DNA of 64,000 nucleotides from Rotaria sordida. Taxonomy: Eukaryota; Rotifera; Eurotatoria; Philodinida; Philodinidae. The stretch spans positions 1 to 64,000 of the forward strand of contig CAJNOL010000953.1 of the NCBI GenBank assembly GCA_905250125.1, in the 5' to 3' direction. Made by a program: the position numbers and the translations under genes. The notes under the pieces are model-generated. The model was not told the DNA's origin. It saw nothing but the letters and a program-made list of their open reading frames with translations, and searched no databases. Below are positions 23,312-34,871 of this stretch, piece after piece (position 1 is the first letter of the stretch; every line of letters begins with the position of its first letter).

Positions 23312-24334
23312 TTCACGAAATTGTCATTCAAAATTTATTTGCCGCAATACTCCGAACGAAATGTGCGTCCATATTTGATCAGATTCTTTCATAATTGTCA
23401 TTCAAAGTTTAGTTGATCTTCTTCTCTTTGTTTGCTTATTCAAAATAAAACACGGTCGAATGTGCGATCCCGCGCTTGAACAATGTGTCCTGATTATAAG
23501 AGAAGCCAGATGAATCGAGTTCATTTTAACAAACGGATATCATTTCGAATGTGAAGTCACAGAACCGATTGAGGATGATACAATTCAAAGGTTTCTCTCA
23601 TAATCTCTATTCATTCACTATTTGAAAAGACTTGTTGTCGTGAAATTATCTTTGCTGTATTTATTTGTCGAACTAGTTTCACACGTGAGTGAACATCGAT
23701 AATCTGTAGAAAACAGCGAATGAAACAAGTTACACATAAAAATTACAAACATGCCAACAGTTGAAAAAGAAACAAATTTCATTCGAGAACAAGCGACAAA
23801 CGAGCAAATATATCGATGGCCATAATGACGAAAATTGGTCCAACTTCTTCTGCTGGCATCAACGAAACGAAGTCTCTTGATCGACAATTACAGTTGCAGG
23901 TCGATAGATTTTGCTGAAAAGTTCCACTAAATGACCCTATTCAAGAAACGTGAAGAGCTAAACAATAGAAAAGATAAATTGCCTATGACAATTTGCCTAG
24001 ATCATAATTCTGTTAGACGATGGGCGAAATCGTCGAATCTGAGATGATCAAAATTTTGTGTCTAAAAATGGGGGTTTTATCATATAAACTCCGTGAATTT
24101 CATCATGCAAAAAGCAGTATTTTCAGAATGCGTCCTGTTTGTAATAGAAAATCAAAAATGTGCCAATCGAACTTAGAAACAACGGCACGCGAAGTCTGAG
24201 AAACACATTTTGTTCTCAACATGTCAATTCATCGTTAATGACGACTTTTCACAAGATCTCTTTCGTCTGGCAAAATCAATGTGCTCACACGCATCTTTTA
24301 GTTCATCGCAGCTTACTGGAGGACGTTTATGGCT
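23312..24334. other. Intergenic, no gene seen
   Basis: Nothing recognised; the longest frames have no protein character. Confidence 0.5.
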
Positions 24335-24706
24335 CTTAATTCACTTGTGAGCCAAGATAATGTGCGCTATGTCGATCCTAATGAGCTTTCTATACCAGAA
24401 AGAGCTCGTGCCCCTTGCTTGTTTCTGCAGAGATATCAAACTTTGGCTGTATTTTTAGCACAGTCCCTTGATTTACATCAGGTCCTCAGAACATTGCATT
24501 TCGACTTGAAATTACGAAGTTTCGAGTCGGAATTCAAAATTCAATTTTCTCGTGCTCTGAGATGAATCAAGGGATTATGCTAAAAACACAGTCAAAGTTC
24601 AATATCTCCGCAGCAACAAGTAACATGGCACGGACTCTTTTTCGGGTATGCAGAGCTTATTAAGATCTGCATGACGCATATTATCCTGACTCAGAAGTGA
24701 AGGGAC
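24335..24706. repeat. 372-bp imperfect palindrome (fold-back element B)
   Basis: Left landmarks TTCACTTGTGAGCCAAGATAA and GAGATATCAAACTTTGGCTGT are mirrored by CACAGTCAAAGTTCAATATCTC and GCATATTATCCTGACTCAGAA on the right. Its inner part aligns with fold-back A (the words GTTTCTG-AGAGATAT and ATGG-ACGRACT occur in both), so both are old members of one family. Confidence 0.75.
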
Positions 24707-25294
24707 ACCTGCGAATGTTCACTCATGATTGAGTTCAATGATGACGACTCGGTTCTTAAATCTCAGTAAATTGTTTGCATTCGATATCGTAGAATTTGCT
24801 GTTGAGATCGATTTTTTTCTATTCGATAAAGCCGTCCAAACGACAAATACTCAAGGATTCATGGTTTCCAAGAGCTCTAAGGCTTCCAAGAACATCGAAG
24901 GAATTAAGGACTCCAAGGATTTCACAAAGTCTCTAAAATCTTAGAATCCAGCCAGTGCTGAGAAATACGCAGTAAAATGAATGATAAGCCTAGCTTGCAT
25001 GAAATACCGAGTTTAAATATTCTCATGCAGAATTCTAAAAGCAATGACTACGTGGAACGGTCGAAAAATTGATGGATTCTGAGGACTAGAAAATAGATTG
25101 ACAGTGTGAACAAAAAAAATCGCATTTCTATAAATATTCGACCGCTTGACGTTGGAACTTTAGAGAGGTGCGAATTTGAACGAAAGAAGAAAACTAACGT
25201 TAGACACAGTTTCCGACCCCCCCCCCCCCTCCCGGCACACATTGTGCGGGCTTTTTTAAGATTAACTTGACTAAAGTAGTACATTGAGACCTGA
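24707..25294. other. Intergenic, no gene seen
   Basis: About 24860-24930 repeats an AAG-(G/A)-CTTCCAAG-like word. There is a run of 13 C near 25217. No gene recognised. Confidence 0.4.
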
Positions 25295-25834
25295 CTAGAA
25301 TGTTGATCTTACGGCTTGATTCCCGATTGAATCGATGTAGACGAATCCTTGAGATTCAAAACCAAATTTTGAGTAAAGATACTTGGAAGCAGGATTGGTT
25401 GTGAACATTCGCACAATAATTTCTTTGTTGATCACTTGTCGAATGTGGTTATCAATATATTTAAGTAAGATCGTGCCAAGTCCTCGAGCACGGAAATCTC
25501 GGTGAACGTTGAATCCTCCGAACCAAACAGCTTCTTTCAAGTCAAGAGTCTTGTTCATATTTCGGTCATCGCTCACAAGTGAACATGTAGCGAGCACTTG
25601 TCTCGGATTGTTACGGTCGAACATGAAGAACGTATTCAGTAAATTGGTGGAATCGTTTTTTGCCAGTTCGTGATTATTTTGTATCCATTGCCAAAAATCA
25701 TCACCGATCTCATCATCTTGTGCATCGGTCATCGACAAAATCCAGTTCTCTATAGACAAATATCGTTCCGAGTTCGTTTCGATAGATCTTAGTGTGACAA
25801 TTTCGACATTGTCGCGTGAATAATGATGTGACAT
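25295..25834 (-). CDS. GNAT-family N-acetyltransferase, 179 aa
   Basis: Single exon. The acetyl-CoA-binding motif A is clear: GFNVHRDFRARGLGTILLKYI (about residues 107-127) with the R-x-x-G-x-G/A core as RARGLGT. It is followed by a helix and by NPASKYLYSKFGFESQGF (about 147-164), the usual motif B with its aromatic G-F-E turn. The length suits a stand-alone GNAT enzyme. The acceptor (protein, amine or small molecule) cannot be told. The start at 25834 is the first ATG in the frame and leaves about 75 residues before the conserved core, which is normal. No splice signals are needed. Flanks are repeat-rich and no partner gene is near. Confidence 0.85.
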   Translation of the reverse strand: MSHHYSRDNVEIVTLRSIETNSERYLSIENWILSMTDAQDDEIGDDFWQWIQNNHELAKNDSTNLLNTFFMFDRNNPRQVLATCSLVSDDRNMNKTLDLKEAVWFGGFNVHRDFRARGLGTILLKYIDNHIRQVINKEIIVRMFTTNPASKYLYSKFGFESQGFVYIDSIGNQAVRSTF

Positions 25835-27225
25835 CTAAACAAGAATCGAATGTATTTATCGACTTTATACTAATAGAAGTAAAAACGAGTTCTTCAATCG
25901 GTGGCAAAGTGTTGATCTGCTTTTGCACGTGGATAGCTACGGAAGAAAAGGCATTCTCTCATAAACGTTGATAAACAGTTGTTTATCGTTGATATCTTTT
26001 CGCAATGATAAAACATCAAGGTTGACTTTTTAAATCTGACTAAACTAGCAACAACCGAGCGACAAAAGCGTCAACAAATGAGCTCGATAAAAAAACACTC
26101 AACGAGCTATGACTATTACTCTTTGGTTCAAATTCCAAATAGTATCAGACTGAAACGGGTTGTCGATCACTCTAATGGTATGCCACTTAAATACTGTCGA
26201 TGATCGGCTCATCGCTGGTACTGGTTGCATCCATAGAAGGAAGGAAAGATGAGCATTCAAAATAAAACAGAAAATGATGATGACGAATAACGGGATTTTG
26301 CGATCGCTTCTATTCAGCTGATATATGTCGGTTTTTTTCAGTGTCGTATACAGGATTTTTCTTATGCCGAGCGAGAGTCAACCCCTCCCCTTCTTGTGGC
26401 CTATTACTGATAGCCAGGACTGTGATGAGATGGTCAAGATTTCACTGGAGGAGTGTAGAGGCGGGAGATGCTCATTTTTGTCGTATCAGAGCTGGTGCTA
26501 ATTTTTGATGCACTCTAAGATGCGCAGCAATGTTGTCGTTTTCATCCGACTTTTACGCAAATATGTTTGACTTGGAAAAAGGCTCAACACATTCATTGAG
26601 AATTGGAAGACTTCGCGAAGCGAAAACCTTTTAAACATTTACAAAAACTTCAATTGTGCGCTGTATTATTTAATGAAAGAAAGTGCCTTTACATCTAATT
26701 TCGAAAAATGCGGGATACTTTGCCACCGAAGACAGTCATGCTGGTGACGAACTCAATGCTATGCTCCTCAACAAGAAAAAAGATGAAGTGCTTGAAAAAT
26801 ACCAGGTTAAAAAGTTTTAAAAGGCTGACTATGTGCATGTAGTTGTTCATTTTTGGCGAAGAGAAACGTTTTGAAGACTGAGAGATAATATTACAAACTT
26901 CTCATTGGTCATTTAAAACAAAAATATAGTGGAATGCGTGTTACGAAACTGCTAATAAGTTTTGCCGTCGAAGGCGGTCATGTTTGACACACCTTTGTAA
27001 AATCGAAGAGCTTCAGAAAGTCAATTCCATTGAAACCTCGACAAAACGGAAAATCATAAACCCTTGGGATCGATTACACTTATAACTGATACACGTTTCA
27101 AAATACAATGTTCATCTTGTAAGGATCGCATATTTAGTAGATGAAGTTCTGAATGATAATTTTTATTTGAATTTATGAAGTTCATATTACAACGCAAGAA
27201 CAGAGAGACTTCGCCACTGAAAAGA
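25835..27225. other. Intergenic, no gene seen
   Basis: Two distantly similar stretches (GACAGTCATGCTGGTGACG near 26740 and GGCGGTCATGTTTGACAC near 26975) hint at an old duplicated repeat. No coding sequence recognised. Confidence 0.4.
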
Positions 27226-27271
27226 GCGGGTGTGGGTGCGAGTTGATCTTCGCTCAACTCACACCCACATC
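27226..27271. repeat. Telomere-like hairpin block 7
   Basis: GCGGGTGTGGGTGCGAGTTGA, loop TCTTCGC, then TCAACTCACACCCACATC. The loop read in reverse gives GCGAAGATC, the same core as blocks 2, 9 and 11. Confidence 0.85.
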
Positions 27272-28087
27272 AGTTGAAAACATTGATAGATGGATATATT
27301 CCAGTTAGGAGATGTTAGATTCCAATTTGTTTTCATTAAATACTATGATGGTATAAAATTATTTTCTTGTTTCATTGTGGTATAGTTATATTTATTTTTT
27401 TTCGGCTAATCAATGAATGAAATAATTTTTTTCATTCCTATTATGTTAAAAAGCTTGTCAACGCTGACCCAAAAGGGCTGAAATGTAGAACTGATTTATC
27501 TTTAGCTTCATTGTACTAATACAAGTACATTAACAAAAGAGCGATGATGATTTTAACAATAACAAGCGATCTACTAGCACAAGTTATTTCTTCTATCTTC
27601 ACCAAAATGTTCATCATTACTATTAGGTAGTTTATTTTGTTTTGATGTAAATTTACTCATGAATTCAGAATCAAATAGTTGAACCAATCATAGAGAAGCA
27701 AATCATAATAAACGCACAACAAGATTTCGTTATCTAACGGTGAGATAAACATTTTTTACATTTAACAATTATTTTTCAATTTCTATAAGGAAGATTTTTT
27801 TTATAACACATATCCATAGAAGTGAGTGTTGAGAACAAGTTTTTTTTTATTAGAGAAAAAACTCAGCGAATCGATCAGTTGGACAGAATTATTTTCAAGA
27901 TAGAACGATAATTTTTTTTTCTTCCTTGTACATCTTGACTGATGAAACATTTGCGTTCTTATATAAACATAGACGATATCACAAGAAAAAAAACCCATAC
28001 CCAAACATTTTGTTGATGCAGTATAAAAACTATTTATAGTAATCATTGTGTCGTGTTGGAAATTTTTCAAAACTATAATCGATAAAC
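27272..28087. other. Intergenic, upstream of the UAS-PARP gene
   Basis: AT-rich, no gene seen. Confidence 0.4.
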
Positions 28088-30210
28088 ATGTCGCATTTTG
28101 AAGACATAGAAAAACCAAGTAATGAAAGTGATGTAGAAATTGATGATAGCGAAGTAAGCAAATATTGTCAAGAATAATTATCTATTTATAATGATCATAA
28201 TTCATACAGCTTGACGAAAATGAAGACGTATTTGCCGGACCAGAAAAGAATCTCAGTAAGTGATAATTAACGAGTGGTGTATTAAGAATTGGGATCGAAA
28301 TATTATGGGAACATCTCAGGCTGTTTTTTACTTTTTAGCCTTGAGCTATTTACAAAAAGATTCGGTTTATAATTCTGCACAAACGACATGCTTTATTAAA
28401 GAAAAATTTTTCCAGAGTCTCTAGTTTTCTAAAGGTTTTCTTCGAAAAACACATTAGTCCGTATATCACCGCGATGTTTTTTTTCCCATTTTCTTTCAAC
28501 TGTTACTCATTAAAACGAACTGTCGAATTACATGAGCTGGGAATGCATCGCGAGCAAAACCACAATGACATACAGATTAAACTGCTGTTCAAAAACAACC
28601 TTAGAAAAATGACGATTTTGAAAAATTCCAGTCGTGTCTTTTTTCAGTTTTAATCATAGACAAAAAAATATTTTGTTAAGCGGAACATATTGTTGTGCGC
28701 GAAATTACATACCGAATCTTCTGGTGAAAAGTTCAAAGCTGAGGAGTGAAAGCGGATCGAGATGTCGTCAAAATATGAAGACGACCATTTTTTATGTGAC
28801 GCCCATTATTATACTACTGTATAACATTTGAATGTGTTTGTTGATATAGTGCCGGAACTACCATTTGAACAAGAAGTGTCTGAAAATGATATTCGATCGG
28901 TAATAGAAAAATTCGCACGAAATTTTGCCGAAGTTTATCCATCATCAGGACCGGCACTATATATGGGACCACTCAATGAAGCCATGAATCATTCATTAGA
29001 TGATTCTGTCGATGTAGGTTTTGAATTATTTCATATTACAAATTGAAAATTTTTATTTTCCTTTTTTCTTTTTATTTACAGCGACGTCCTTTATTACTCT
29101 ATTTACATCGAAATAGTACACCATCTACACATTTATTTTGTAAAAATATACTTTGTAACAATGAAATTATCAACTATATTGAAAGCAATTATCTTGTTTG
29201 GGCATGGGATTGTACAAGAGATGCTAATTATCAACGGTAAGTGAATTTAAAATTAAAACATAAAAGAATATCGCCATTGAAATCGACATGATTAGATTCG
29301 GATGATACCTTGTTTATGAATATCTATATTAAATTTTTTTAAAATAGGTTCCTATTGATGTTACTTGAACATGCTGGCCCCAATGTTACAGCAACAGTGG
29401 TTAAAATACCTATTGATGACTATCCACAGTTAATCTGTCTTTTATATGATCAAGGTCAAATTAATGCTATTAAAGTCATTTACAATTCTGACGACAGCAC
29501 GTCTCCAGATGAAATATACATGCATCTTCTTAACACAAGAGAACAATTCAATTCTCCAATGGAGATAGTACACAATGAAATTCATAATCTTTCTGTCGTC
29601 TTCTCTGACAGTTGGTCACCTCCACCGAGTCAATTGCAGATTCTCGATCAACAAACAGATGAATTTCGAAATGTTGCTAGTTATTTTGCGGACAATCATT
29701 TTCGAATTGTTCATATCGAACGAATTGAAAATAAAACATGGCGTAAGATATATAAAGAAGAGAAGAAAACAATTGATAAACGCCTATGTTTCAATCAAAC
29801 TGATTGTGTTCTTTTTCATGGTTGTCTACGAAAAGCTTCTGAAGAAATTTTACAACGAGGATTCAACACAAGAATTGTCGGTATACATGGTAAAACGAAG
29901 AAAAATTTATTGAAAAACATTTGCATCAATATTTTTCGTTATTCTAGGCACAGACTATGGTGACGGATTCTACTTTTCCACGAATCCAATGCGTAGTTAC
30001 ATGTATGCTTTGCCTGATCTATCACGATGGGGTGAACGAACAATGCTTGTGTGCCATGTTATCATTGGTAATACGCGCCATGACCATTCGATGATGGAAA
30101 CCTATGGAATACAATACGATTCAGTCACCGATGGATCAGAAATTTATGTTGTCTCTTCAAATCGACAAATTTTACCGGAATATCGTGTCACATACAAATA
30201 TATTTCGTGA
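28088..30210 (+). CDS. FAF1-like UAS domain fused to a PARP catalytic domain, 411 aa, six exons
   Basis: Exons 28088-28153, 28210-28255, 28850-29013, 29082-29236, 29348-29889 and 29948-30210; phases close. The long second intron (594 nt) may hold inserted repeat. After an acidic N-terminus, residues about 50-200 match the thioredoxin-like UAS domain of FAF1/UBXD proteins: RRPLLLYLHRNSTPSTHLFC, then YLVWAWDCTRDANYQRF. Residues about 205-411 form a PARP-type catalytic domain: VLFHGC supplies the NAD-binding histidine, GDGFYFSTNPMRSYMYA the tyrosine region, and the end has SEIYVVSSNRQILPEYRVTY as in PARP10/14/15-type enzymes. The third catalytic residue is not a clear glutamate, so mono-ADP-ribosylation is more likely than chain formation. 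The UAS part suggests binding of fatty acids or the p97/ubiquitin system. The UBX domain expected after UAS in FAF1 is missing, replaced by PARP. Confidence 0.85.
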
Positions 30211-30369
30211 TCAATTGATTTTCATACTTCATATATAAACAAAACAAAAAAAAAACGTTTGTTGAATATACTTTCACTTGTAATGTGCATGTATAATTTA
30301 GTCAAGTTAAAATAAATTATATAGAATGAAAGCAAGACCTTCGTTTGCCTACGAAGACATTTAAGATGT

Positions 30370-30469
30370 NNNNNNNNNNNNNNNNNNNNNNNNNNNNNNN
30401 NNNNNNNNNNNNNNNNNNNNNNNNNNNNNNNNNNNNNNNNNNNNNNNNNNNNNNNNNNNNNNNNNNNNN
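30370..30469. other. Assembly gap, 100 N
   Basis: One hundred N mark a scaffold join of unknown true size. Confidence 1.
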
Positions 30470-30519
30470 AAAAATAAAAAAAACGAGAAATTTTTCATTG
30501 AAATGATACTTGAACAGAT

Positions 30520-31696
30520 TTACTTGGATGGATCAATCGAAAAAATAATACTTAATTTCCACAAAATATCTACGAAGATATTAAATTTAATATTCCATCG
30601 TGGTTTTATCCAAAATATCGAAGTAAAATGATGTATAAGTGCATGATTTGTAGTAAATCCGATATTGTGATGAATGATCTCTTGATGTTCAAATTGAAAT
30701 AAACGTAAATGAGGTATATAATGTATAATTAATTGTTTCCATCGATCACCATTAAAATAAGCTCGATCTTTACGAGTTGTTAAACGTAGTACTTGTAATT
30801 TCGTTGAAGAAATTTTTTTAATGAAGATTTCTAAGTGATTAAATGATAAATGACATTCATAAAATGACAAATGAGTTAAATTAGGTAATGTTATTTCAAT
30901 GTTGTTTGTAATAGATTGATTCAATTCATATAAAAAACGATAAGAAAGATGACGAAGTTGAGGTGTAAAGGAGAGCATATGTAACAATGTGGATAGATTA
31001 CATGAATGATCTAAAATCATATATTGAAGTGTATTTAATTGATAATTATTATTTGTCCATAATTCCATTGGTGGATGAATTGTTTCGAATGAAAATTTAA
31101 TATATTTTAAAGTAGATAAACTAAATATCAAATTGTATGGATCATCATTATTGATAATGTTACCAGAAGCAACTATTGTTAATGAAAAAAGACGAGATAA
31201 AACAGATAAACTTCGAAGAACTGATAGAAGAATATTGAATTTAATCTTTCCAAGAATAAGAGATTCAAGACGATTGAATGATGAATCAATAATCATCGAT
31301 GAGAAAATAGCATCATTATTTCGTATTTCAATTATACAAAGTGAAATAATTCGAGATTTATTTGGAATAATAACATTTTGAAGACGATATTGAAAATGAA
31401 ATTCTCTTTGGAATGGAAAATGAATTTTTAATCGAAGATATATACATTGAAGGAGATCTTGAAAACGAATATTTAAATTTGAGAATGCATTATACAAATC
31501 AAATCCTTCGAAATAATCAAAAATTTCATAAAACAAATCATTTGATAAATGTTCAATGCTAGTTATTGATTTTCGTTTTCTATCTGTTAATGTGAAGATA
31601 AATAATAAAGGAAAATATTGAATATATTTCGAACTCACCGCGTGAATTTTTAATCACTTCCTTGAAATATGTATTGCTGTCTAGTTTTCGTTTCAT
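30520..31696 (-). CDS. F-box protein with LRR-like body, 373 aa, two exons
   Basis: Exon 1 is 31639-31696 and exon 2 is 30520-31583, with a 55-nt intron. The continuous frame begins further in with MSSKYIQYFP, but that stretch is the intron. The better start is ATG at 31696 (MKRKLDSNTYFKEVIKNSR), which splices in phase to DRKRKSITSIEHLSND. The F-box lies at about residues 27-65 (IEHLSNDLFYEIFDYFEGFDLYNAF). The rest is a leucine- and isoleucine-rich solenoid without clean LRR spacing. F-box proteins present substrates to SCF ubiquitin ligases; the target is unknown. It belongs to a large bdelloid F-box family; a second, truncated member lies at 52000-52496. Confidence 0.85.
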
Positions 31697-32561
31697 TTTG
31701 TTCGAATGAAAGAACAAATAGATGTGGCAACTATTTCCCTATTCTTCACTATATTTGACCTATTCAGTGAGCGGGTAAAAGGTCAAACGCAAGGAAAGTC
31801 GAAGAAAAGTGATTTTGTTTTAGGTCAATAGATGTACACATATAACAGAACATCTACCAACCAAAAGAAGTAAAAAAAAAATTATTATCGTTTATTTCTT
31901 CAGAGTCACTTCGAAAACTCATACTAGTGATTTTTCTCTATACGAATGATCATCATAGTGAAGTCCTGCTATCGTTAAGAAAACGTTGTCGTTAACAAAA
32001 AGTTTCAAATAACTTGATATTTCTTTAGATTTTTATTTTAAGATTTTTACTTTTAAAATCTTCTTTTCTTGCATAATTCATTTATCATTCCTTTTTTTTT
32101 CAACTTGTTTCTATACTACTGTCTTATTATCATTTTGTCAATCTCAAAAGAAATCTTTCATTTTTTATTAAAAAAACGAAATACAGAATCTTTGGACTAG
32201 TGTCAATAAATCTATGAATGATTGTAATTGGTACTATGTTCATATATATTGGGACTTGTTGTGATCGTCTACGAACGAAAGCGCGTTCTCAAAACCCGTT
32301 TTTCCATAATTGCGAAACGCGTTAATGCTGACTGGTTTGACACGTTTTACATGTGCTAAAACAGACGCTGTGGAACGATTTTTTTTCTAAACATTCCATA
32401 CCGTTTTTCAAACTATGGTGTCGTATATCCTAGGTGGAAAAAAAAACTGAAAACCGTCAATTGTTTCATGTATCTTGAGTTGCAGATACAATTCATGTAT
32501 TCGTTTACATTTTTTTTGATAGATTTTTGGGACTATAACTTACATGAATTTTAATAAAGTC
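31697..32561. other. Intergenic, no gene seen
   Basis: 5' side of the F-box gene; AT-rich, nothing else recognised. Confidence 0.4.
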
Positions 32562-32640
32562 AAGATATGGATTCGAACACGAGAACATAAGAGTAGAAGA
32601 CATGTGTACAAACCATTCAACTAAAATAATCTAATAGAAC
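32562..32640 (-). repeat. tRNA-like sequence (possible SINE remnant)
   Basis: The minus strand reads TTTTAGTTGAATGGTTTGTA (A-box-like) and, 35 bases later, GTGTTCGAATCCATA (a near-perfect B box). It does not fold as a tRNA. Confidence 0.4.
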
Positions 32641-32977
32641 AAGTGTTTATTCTACTGTCATTCAGAGTCTTGTTTAAACTTATTACATTAGATTTTCAGT
32701 TTCCCATTCTAATGAATTAGAAATTATCATTTCTTTGTTGCTCATATCAAATTACGAGTGTGATCTCCTCTTGATATATTTTTAATTTAAACTCTTTCAA
32801 ATTTAAATATCCAACAGAAAAGAATTTAGTCGATTTAAATTGTGTTTAATATTTTAAAAATTGAATTTCTTAGATATAAATTTTAAAAAATTTAAAATTT
32901 ATTCTTTTTAGAAAGTTATTCCCTTCTTCCAGTAGCCTAACAGAAACTCGACAGTTACAGTGAATATAAGCAGAATC
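32641..32977. other. AT-rich spacer
   Basis: Very AT-rich with TTTAAATT words; nothing recognised. Confidence 0.4.
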
Positions 32978-33093
32978 CAAGAGGGAAACAATTGACTTTT
33001 ATGACTTTAAAGTCATTTAGATCACGAAGATCACACGTAGATCATTTAGATCACTTAGATCATTTAAGTCATAAGTCAGCTGTTTCCCCCTTG
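32978..33093. mobile_element. 116-bp mini-element with CAAG(A/G)GGGAAACA inverted ends
   Basis: CAAGAGGGAAACAATTGACTT at the left is mirrored by AAGTCAGCTGTTTCCCCCTTG at the right. The inside is tandem TTTAGATCA(C) copies. It shares its ends with the 221-bp element at 40039. No target duplication could be seen here. A 30-bp perfect-looking palindrome of TTTAAC units follows at 33102-33131. Confidence 0.7.
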
Positions 33094-33149
33094 GGTAAGA
33101 GTTTAACTTTAACTTTAACGTTAAAGTTAAAGCAACATACTTTAACACT

Positions 33150-33204
33150 TTGGGTGTGGGTGTGGATATATGAATCAGAAGACTAACACCCACACCCACA
33201 CCCT
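33150..33204. repeat. Telomere-like hairpin block 8
   Basis: TGGGTGTGGGTGTGG, loop ATATATGAATCAGAAGACTA, then ACACCCACACCCACACCC. Confidence 0.85.
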
Positions 33205-33680
33205 CAATTCCCGGAATTGATTCCATTCTAAACTAATCGCAATTCCTAGGATTTCCTTGGAATTTCGGAATTCCGTCCGATTCTGGAATTCCGGGAACGG
33301 GTTCACGAAAAGAATCGGAAGCAATTCCGTCTTATTCCAGTCGGGAATCAGTTTCCGAAATCGCTAACTTATTTTAGAGATTAATCTATAACGAGGTAGC
33401 TCAGCATGAGGGTGAGGATGGAAAGTGATTCCGGAACGGAATTCCGGGAATTAGATCGAAGAGAAATTGGACGTAATTTCTAGGAATTCCGTCAAATTCC
33501 GGCCATTTCCGTCAGATTCTGGAATTCCGTCCAATTCCAGAATTCCGAGAATTGAGGGAATTCGATTGTTTTTGAGTAAGCTGAATCTTTTTAATGATGT
33601 TCGAGTTCCCGGAATTTGATGGAACTTATTTCGGGGCGGGACGGATTCCCGTAATGTGCAACATCGCGGAATAGGATGTA
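33205..33680. repeat. GGAATTCC-rich repeat patch
   Basis: About 475 bp with dozens of GGAATTCC, TTCCGTC and TCCGGGAA words in both orientations, interrupted near 33370-33425. It follows telomere-like block 8 directly. The boundaries and any transposon ends are unclear. Confidence 0.65.
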
Positions 33681-34016
33681 TTCTCGATTCAATGTAGATT
33701 CATCAGCTCTTTCGAATGGTTAAAACTACAAGTCTCTGGCTTGTTCCTATTAAAAGCTATTTCAAAAATACTTACTCTCCTTTTAGTGTGAAACGAATAA
33801 TAGATGTGCATGTAAATTGTAATAAAAATAATGATACTTTTTTTTCTATTACAATTTTTACACTTCAAACTGCTTTTGTTGTTCAATGTAAATATATCAC
33901 AAGATGCACCTCTTTTTGGGCTTTCTTCCTATATATAGGAGGTTAATAAACAAAAGAAGTCTAGTGATAAAAAAAGACAAAAACGGAAAGGGGGAGGGGA
34001 ATGAGTTGGCGCGCAC
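33681..34016. other. Spacer, no gene seen
   Basis: AT-rich; nothing recognised. Confidence 0.4.
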
Positions 34017-34140
34017 TGTAGTACATAATCATTATTATCATCAAATATTGATGCGCAATCATTGTCAACATCAAATATTGGTACATAATCATTATCATAA
34101 TCAAATATTGGTGTAAAATCATTATTATTATCATCTGAAT
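34017..34140. repeat. Tandem repeat, about 30-bp unit, four copies
   Basis: Units of TACATAATCATTATTATCA + TCAAATATTGG. On the minus strand the units read as an acidic DNDYVPIFD-like repeat, but no gene model around it holds. Confidence 0.65.
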
Positions 34141-34183
34141 AATCATCTCCATAGTTAGTCTATTCATCGAAGAATACATCATA

Positions 34184-34315
34184 AGGGGTGTGGATGTTGG
34201 GTGTCACTTAAAAGAAAACGACACCCACATCCACACGCATATTCACACCCACACCCACCCACCCATACCCACACCCCACACCCACACCCCACACCCACAC
34301 CCACACCCGGACCCA
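34184..34315. repeat. Telomere-like hairpin block with extended C-rich arm
   Basis: GGGGTGTGGATGTTGGGTGTC, loop ACTTAAAAGAAAAC, then GACACCCACATCCACACGC and about 85 further bases of C-rich CACACCC repeats. Only part of the C-rich arm has a G-rich partner. Confidence 0.85.
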
Positions 34316-34871
34316 TACTGATCACAAAAAACAATAAAAAACAAACAACAATGTTCTTCGAATTTTCTATGTATTCATTTTGCTTTATCGATAAAACTAT
34401 TCACTTCTTTATTACTAACTACAATGCTAATACAAAATTAATTCCCCTTGACACATAAACAGTTCTGTCCGAATTCAATTCAGTAAGAATCTGCCTTCAA
34501 CTCTTCGCCAAATGGAAACCTAAAGCAAACCATTGAGACTACACTAAAAAAGCCTAGATTCTAATAACTAGAAAAAAAACATCAAAGAGCAATAAAAATT
34601 CCTGATGAATCCGATTCCCATTTCACAAGATTTCGAAAAAAATCTTGCCTGCCATCAGACAACCTACAACATTTGAGAAGCAAACACAAGTTTAAATAGT
34701 TACAAAGTCGAAACTGCCTGATGAAGCCCTTAAGCAAGGTCGAGATGCATCGTAGTTTGCTTAACTCACCCTCAAACTCTGAGTTAACGCGATAAAATGA
34801 GCAAAAGGAATGGTCATAAATAATTTTTATATTTCACAATTTATGAATATCATAAAGAAAAATATGGTATA
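34316..34871. other. Spacer before the MULE, no gene seen
   Basis: AT-rich; nothing recognised. Confidence 0.4.

Noticed and set aside
30520..31638. F-box protein starting at MSSKYIQYFP
   Set aside because: That segment is bounded by a GTGAGT donor and an AACAG acceptor; the spliced upstream exon gives a better start.
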